From assembly GCF_000765805.2 (NCBI RefSeq), contig NZ_JRPD02000002.1, forward strand, positions 1 to 64,000: a stretch of DNA of 64,000 bases, read 5' to 3'. The DNA is from Helicobacter muridarum. GTDB lineage: Bacteria > Campylobacterota > Campylobacteria > Campylobacterales > Helicobacteraceae. The notes beneath the pieces were generated by a model. That model saw only the letters and a program-made list of their open reading frames with translations. It was not told where the DNA came from and did not search any database. The translations under genes and the position numbers were made by a program. Positions 60,093-64,000 of the stretch are shown piece by piece. How positions within the stretch are numbered: position 1 is the stretch's first letter; each line of letters starts with the position of its first letter.

Positions 60093-61358
60093 ATGGAAAA
60101 GATGGCAACTAGACAAAATGCTGTCATAAATCACCCCCAAACTTCTGATAGCAAAAGAGTAACACTGAATTACACCCAAAACCCACAGGGAGACAATCTA
60201 GAATTCACTACTAAGAAAGGATTATTTCGCAAGATTAAGGCAAGGTTAGAATCTTTATCTAAGTTACCATATTTGCGTAAAGATAAGAATAAAGAGGAGT
60301 TAAGTGAGGTCTTATTAAAAAAAGGAGTGCAAAGACGTGATTTCATGAAATGGGCAGCAGTTATTACTACATCGCTAGGACTTCCAGCATCTTTTGCGCC
60401 GCTTACAGCTAGGGCTGCAGAACTTGCTGGTAGAGTGCCTATTATATGGCTACATATGGCGGAATGTACAGGCTGCAGTGAGAGCCTTCTTAGGTCTGAA
60501 GATCCGGGTATTGATTCGATAATATTTGACTATGTGAGTATGGAATATCATGAAACTATCATGGCGGCATCTGGCTATCAAGCAGAAAAGAGCCTAGAGG
60601 ATGCAGTAAAGACATATAGCGGACGATATATTATGATGGTTGAAGGTGGGATTCCAAAAAATACAGAATACTTCCTAACTGTTGGTGCACATGGTAGGAC
60701 TGGTGCAGAGGAATGTAGGCATGTCGCCGAACATGCTGCGGCAATATTTGCTATTGGGACTTGCTCTAGCTTTGGTGGGGTCCAAGCAGCTGCACCAAAT
60801 CCTACAAATGCCCAACCTCTAACAGAGATTATTTCAAAGAGAGTTATAAATATACCTGGTTGTCCTCCAAGTGAAAAAAATATTGTAGGCGCATTGATAC
60901 ATTATATACTTTTCCAAGAGTTACCCGCAGTAGATGCATTTAATAGACCAAAATGGGCATATGGGCATAGAATTCATGACCTCTGTGAAAGACGTGGACA
61001 TTTTGATGCTGGGGAGTTTGTTCAAAGTTTTGGTGATGAGAATGCAACAAAAGGATTTTGCCTCTACAAAGTTGGATGTAAAGGTCCATATACATTTAAT
61101 AACTGTTCTAAATTACGTTTTAATTCCCATACAAACTGGCCAATTGGCGCAGGGCATGGTTGTATTGGTTGTAGTGAGCCTAATTTCTGGGATACTATGA
61201 GTCCATTTGAAGTGCCTCTTGGCAATCGCTATCAAACTGCGTTTAGTGGTGCTGGAGCAGATAGGACTGCAGATACAGTTGGCATTGTTTTGCTTGGTGT
61301 TACTGCCATTGGAATTGCAGCGCATGCGGCACTCTCTGGCGTAATAAAACCCAAATAG
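60093..61358 (+). CDS. hydA: NiFe uptake hydrogenase small subunit
   Basis: The 421-aa protein carries a twin-arginine signal (RRDFMKWAAVITTSLG, Arg81-Arg82, cleavage near TARA). Three Fe-S clusters are supported by the Cys of AECTGCSESLL, GTCSSFGG, NIPGCPPSEKN and the block CKGPYTFNNC...GHGCIGCSEPNFWD. A C-terminal membrane helix (about 395-415) ties it to HydC. The region before the Tat motif is about 80 residues, roughly 37 longer than in H. pylori; AAGGA 8 bases before this ATG supports it. It passes electrons from hydrogen to menaquinone. First gene of hydABC. Confidence 0.97.
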   Translation: MEKMATRQNAVINHPQTSDSKRVTLNYTQNPQGDNLEFTTKKGLFRKIKARLESLSKLPYLRKDKNKEELSEVLLKKGVQRRDFMKWAAVITTSLGLPASFAPLTARAAELAGRVPIIWLHMAECTGCSESLLRSEDPGIDSIIFDYVSMEYHETIMAASGYQAEKSLEDAVKTYSGRYIMMVEGGIPKNTEYFLTVGAHGRTGAEECRHVAEHAAAIFAIGTCSSFGGVQAAAPNPTNAQPLTEIISKRVINIPGCPPSEKNIVGALIHYILFQELPAVDAFNRPKWAYGHRIHDLCERRGHFDAGEFVQSFGDENATKGFCLYKVGCKGPYTFNNCSKLRFNSHTNWPIGAGHGCIGCSEPNFWDTMSPFEVPLGNRYQTAFSGAGADRTADTVGIVLLGVTAIGIAAHAALSGVIKPK

Positions 61359-61414
61359 AACTATTAATTTTTTGAATCAAATTTTACATTAGCCCATTAT
61401 TGAAGGAAATAATT

Positions 61415-63175
61415 ATGTCAAAAAGAATTGTTGTAGATCCTATTACTCGTATAGAAGGACATTTGAGGATTGAGGTTGTTGTTGATGATAACAATGTAAT
61501 AACTGATGCTTTTTCTAGTTCAACATTATGGAGAGGATTAGAGACTATTATCAAGGGAAGAGATCCAAGAGATGCTGGATTTATTGCTGGTAGAATATGT
61601 GGCGTTTGCACTTATTCGCATTATAAGGCTGGAATTACTGCTGCTGAAAATGCTCTTGGCATTGAGATTCCATATAATGCTAAATTAGTGCGAACACTTA
61701 TGAATCTAGCTTTATTTTTCCATGACCATATTGTTCATTTTTATACTTTGCACGGACTTGATTGGTGCGATATTATAAGCGCGTTAAGTGCCAATCCTGC
61801 AAAGGCTTCAAAGCTTGCTTTTGAATATACAGATAATCCTATTGCAACAGGTGAAGATGAGCTTAAGATGGTGCAACAACGTGTGAAGGACTTTGCTAGT
61901 AAAGGCTCTCTTGGTCCATTTGCTAATGGATATTGGGGACATAGTACATACCATTTTAGTCCAGAACAGAACTTAATTGTTTTATCTCATTATCTTAAAC
62001 TTCTTGAGGTTCAAAGAGAGGCAGCCAAAATGATGGCAATCTTTGGCGCAAAGCAACCGCACCCACAAAGTTTAACCGTTGGTGGCGTTACATCAATTAT
62101 GGATATACTAGATCCAACTAGATTGGCAGAATATAAGTTTAAATTTGAAACTGTGGCAGATTTTATTAATAGAGCATACTATCCAGATTTGATTATGGCT
62201 GGTATGGCTTATTCTAAAGAGCATAGTGTTTTAGTTGGTTGTAATCTTAAAAATTTCTTAAGTTTTCAAGAGATTCAAGTTGCACATGATGAATATTTAC
62301 TTAGCAGCGGATATGTGCTTGATGGCGATATTAGTAAGGTAGATGATGTTAATCTTGATTTGATAGCAGAGGAGGTAACCAATTCTTGGTATAAATATGA
62401 AGGCAAGCATAGCGATGGAACTCCTATAAAACCAACAGATTTATTACACCCATATGATGGGCAGACAACACCAAACTATATTGGAATGCAAGATGGTATG
62501 AGTATTGGACCAAGCGGTAAGGAAGAAAAAACCAAACTTCTTAAAACAGATTCTAAATATTCATGGATAAAATCCCCTAGATATGATGGTAAGCCGATGG
62601 AAGTTGGACCTTTAGCTTCTATAGTAGTAGGACTTGCAAGAAAGAATCCGCATATACAAGAGGTAGCAGAAGACTTTTTGAAAAGGACTGGATTAACAAC
62701 AGCACATCTATTTAGCACATTAGGTAGAACCGCGGCTAGAGGATTAGAAGCTAAAGTATTAGGTGATTATGGTCTAAAGGCATTTGATGAATTAGTTAAA
62801 AATCTCAAGGTAGATACAACAACTTGTGCTCCATATGTGATTGATAAAAATAAAGAATATAAGGGATATTATATAGGAAATGTACCAAGAGGAATGCTTA
62901 GCCATTGGATGCGTATATCTGATGGAAAGGTGTCAAATTATCAAGCAGTAGTCCCATCTACTTGGAATGCAGGACCAAGAGATTCCAAAGGACAAAAAGG
63001 TCCTTATGAGATGAGCTTAATTGGGACTAAGATAGCTAGCCTTACGCAGCCTTTAGAGATTATTAGACATATTCATTCATTTGATCCATGCATTGCATGC
63101 TCAGTTCATGTAATGGATATAAGTGGTAATGAGCTTGGTCAGTATAAAGTAGACCCTTCATTCGCCAAATTCTAG
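61415..63175 (+). CDS. hydB: NiFe uptake hydrogenase large subunit
   Basis: The 586-aa catalytic subunit has nickel ligands in GRICGVCTYSHY near the N-terminus and DPCIACSVHVMDISGN at the C-terminus. The tail after His (VMDISGNELGQYKVDPSFAKF overall, about 20 residues) is expected to be cut off by a dedicated endopeptidase after nickel insertion. IDPITRIEGHLRIEV-like VDPITRIEGHLRIEV begins the protein. ATG 61415 is chosen because AAGGA lies 7 bases before it. It is exported with HydA by Tat in a folded complex. H. pylori uses this enzyme for hydrogen-fuelled colonisation. Confidence 0.97.
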   Translation: MSKRIVVDPITRIEGHLRIEVVVDDNNVITDAFSSSTLWRGLETIIKGRDPRDAGFIAGRICGVCTYSHYKAGITAAENALGIEIPYNAKLVRTLMNLALFFHDHIVHFYTLHGLDWCDIISALSANPAKASKLAFEYTDNPIATGEDELKMVQQRVKDFASKGSLGPFANGYWGHSTYHFSPEQNLIVLSHYLKLLEVQREAAKMMAIFGAKQPHPQSLTVGGVTSIMDILDPTRLAEYKFKFETVADFINRAYYPDLIMAGMAYSKEHSVLVGCNLKNFLSFQEIQVAHDEYLLSSGYVLDGDISKVDDVNLDLIAEEVTNSWYKYEGKHSDGTPIKPTDLLHPYDGQTTPNYIGMQDGMSIGPSGKEEKTKLLKTDSKYSWIKSPRYDGKPMEVGPLASIVVGLARKNPHIQEVAEDFLKRTGLTTAHLFSTLGRTAARGLEAKVLGDYGLKAFDELVKNLKVDTTTCAPYVIDKNKEYKGYYIGNVPRGMLSHWMRISDGKVSNYQAVVPSTWNAGPRDSKGQKGPYEMSLIGTKIASLTQPLEIIRHIHSFDPCIACSVHVMDISGNELGQYKVDPSFAKF

Positions 63176-63268
63176 GGGTTAGGTTTATCCTTAGGATTTA
63201 AGATAGTCATAGATTCTATATAAATAGAATTTGTTCACATATAGTTTACATTATTTAAAGGAGCTAGT

Positions 63269-63973
63269 ATGGTTTCTACAGGAGACAATAAGGCTATTAA
63301 AAAAGAGCTAGAACAGCACTTAGAGTTTGGTGGCGCAACTAGATTTTTACATTGGGTACGTGCCTTTATGATTATATTCTTAATTGCAAGTGGATTTTAT
63401 ATTGCCTATCCTTTTTTGCAACCTAATGCCAATAGTGAGCCTACTGGTTTTTTACAAGCATATAGTCGAGCATTTCATTGTATTGCTGGTTTTGTGTTGA
63501 TTTGTGCATCAATTTTTAGGTTGTATTTGTTTTTCTTTGCTAGATCAAGCAATCCAGAGAGAGTTTCAATCTTGCAAGTCTTTAATCCGATAGTATGGTT
63601 TAAAACAATAGGCGCATATCTCTTTATAGCTCGTCATCCTCATATTAAAGGAGCATATAATCCTTTGCAATTCTGCACATACTTAATGCTTAGTGTTTTA
63701 ACTTTAGTTATTTGCATTACAGGAGTATCTTTATATAGCAATGTTTATCATAGTGGTTTAGGTGCTTTTTCTGCAGCTTGGTTTGGTTGGGTTGAAGTTG
63801 TATGTGGAGGATTAGCAAATGTAAGGGCTATTCATCATATTGTTACATGGGTATTTATTATATTTATACCTGTTCATATCTATCTTGTTATTTGGAATTC
63901 TGTGAGATATCCAAATGGCGGAGCAGATGTTATGATTAGCGGTATTCGTTATGTAGATAAAATACGTGTATAG
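63269..63973 (+). CDS. hydC: NiFe hydrogenase cytochrome b subunit
   Basis: The 234-aa inner membrane protein of the HupC/HyaC family anchors HydAB and passes electrons to menaquinone. Four or five hydrophobic helices are visible. Haem-ligand His candidates are in TRFLHWVRAF, YSRAFHCIAGF and HHIVTWVFIIFIPVHIYLV. AAGGAG lies 6 bases before ATG. The gene is complete; 27 bases follow to the window end. Accessory hyp or hydD/E genes would be expected beyond the edge. Confidence 0.95.
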   Translation: MVSTGDNKAIKKELEQHLEFGGATRFLHWVRAFMIIFLIASGFYIAYPFLQPNANSEPTGFLQAYSRAFHCIAGFVLICASIFRLYLFFFARSSNPERVSILQVFNPIVWFKTIGAYLFIARHPHIKGAYNPLQFCTYLMLSVLTLVICITGVSLYSNVYHSGLGAFSAAWFGWVEVVCGGLANVRAIHHIVTWVFIIFIPVHIYLVIWNSVRYPNGGADVMISGIRYVDKIRV

Positions 63974-64000
63974 CCCAATAAATAGAGTGTAAAGTGAAGT

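Overview
The window is AT-rich chromosomal DNA from a Helicobacter-type member of the Campylobacterota. The evidence is a FlaB flagellin closely resembling that of H. pylori with a sigma-54 promoter, the futalosine-pathway enzyme MqnC, a homologue of the H. pylori cholesterol alpha-glucosyltransferase, a TlpD-type chemoreceptor, a Fur of H. pylori type, many small outer membrane barrels and a Tat-exported NiFe uptake hydrogenase. The presence of ilvA and argC, which to my knowledge H. pylori lacks, points to an enterohepatic rather than a gastric species. No tRNA, rRNA, CRISPR array, insertion sequence or prophage was seen.

Layout. 1-3590: a minus-strand accessory cassette made of a bacteriocin-like precursor (broken by two stops), two barrel-like outer membrane proteins and a secreted C39-type peptidase. 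An exact 428-bp copy of the precursor's 5' half and promoter region lies after the peptidase and runs off the left edge. 3711-11640: mqnC, an outer membrane protein beside the relic of a paralogue, flaB, then tolB-pal-cpoB-slyD. 12010-15334: four overlapping outer membrane protein genes. 15456-22650: TSUP permease, sterol glucosyltransferase plus hotdog protein, YigZ, rpsB-tsf, cutA and a small HTH protein. 23014-35571: AEC carrier, a DUF507-carA-diheme peroxidase operon, proS, a FadL-type porin divergent from thiolase-scoA-scoB, then a tlpD-fliJ-like pair. 35815-46342: fur, two small membrane proteins, marC, a bipartite oriC around dnaA, dnaN, gyrB, a pseudopilin, an LPP20 lipoprotein, kdsB and an LptE-like lipoprotein. 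46459-59626: Kef-type antiporter, ilvA, argC, ppk, a peptidase, a PLD-family lipoprotein, a solitary type I-like methylase with a specificity domain, and waaF. 60093-63973: hydABC.

How the genes work together. The envelope theme is strong: Tol-Pal, LPS core synthesis (kdsB, waaF) and transport (lptE-like), glucosylated sterol, and at least eight outer membrane barrels. MqnC supplies menaquinone, the usual electron acceptor of HydABC. SlyD, with its metal-binding tail, could assist nickel insertion into that hydrogenase. FadL-thiolase-SCOT fits uptake and use of acetoacetate or short-chain acids.

The most unusual part is the left-hand cassette. Its precursor combines a Sec signal, a double-glycine-type leader and a hydrophobic 31-residue core. 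It sits with a stand-alone periplasmic C39 peptidase and barrel proteins, and no ABC exporter is seen. This resembles the logic of the Fap amyloid export system (FapD and FapF) more than classical bacteriocin export.
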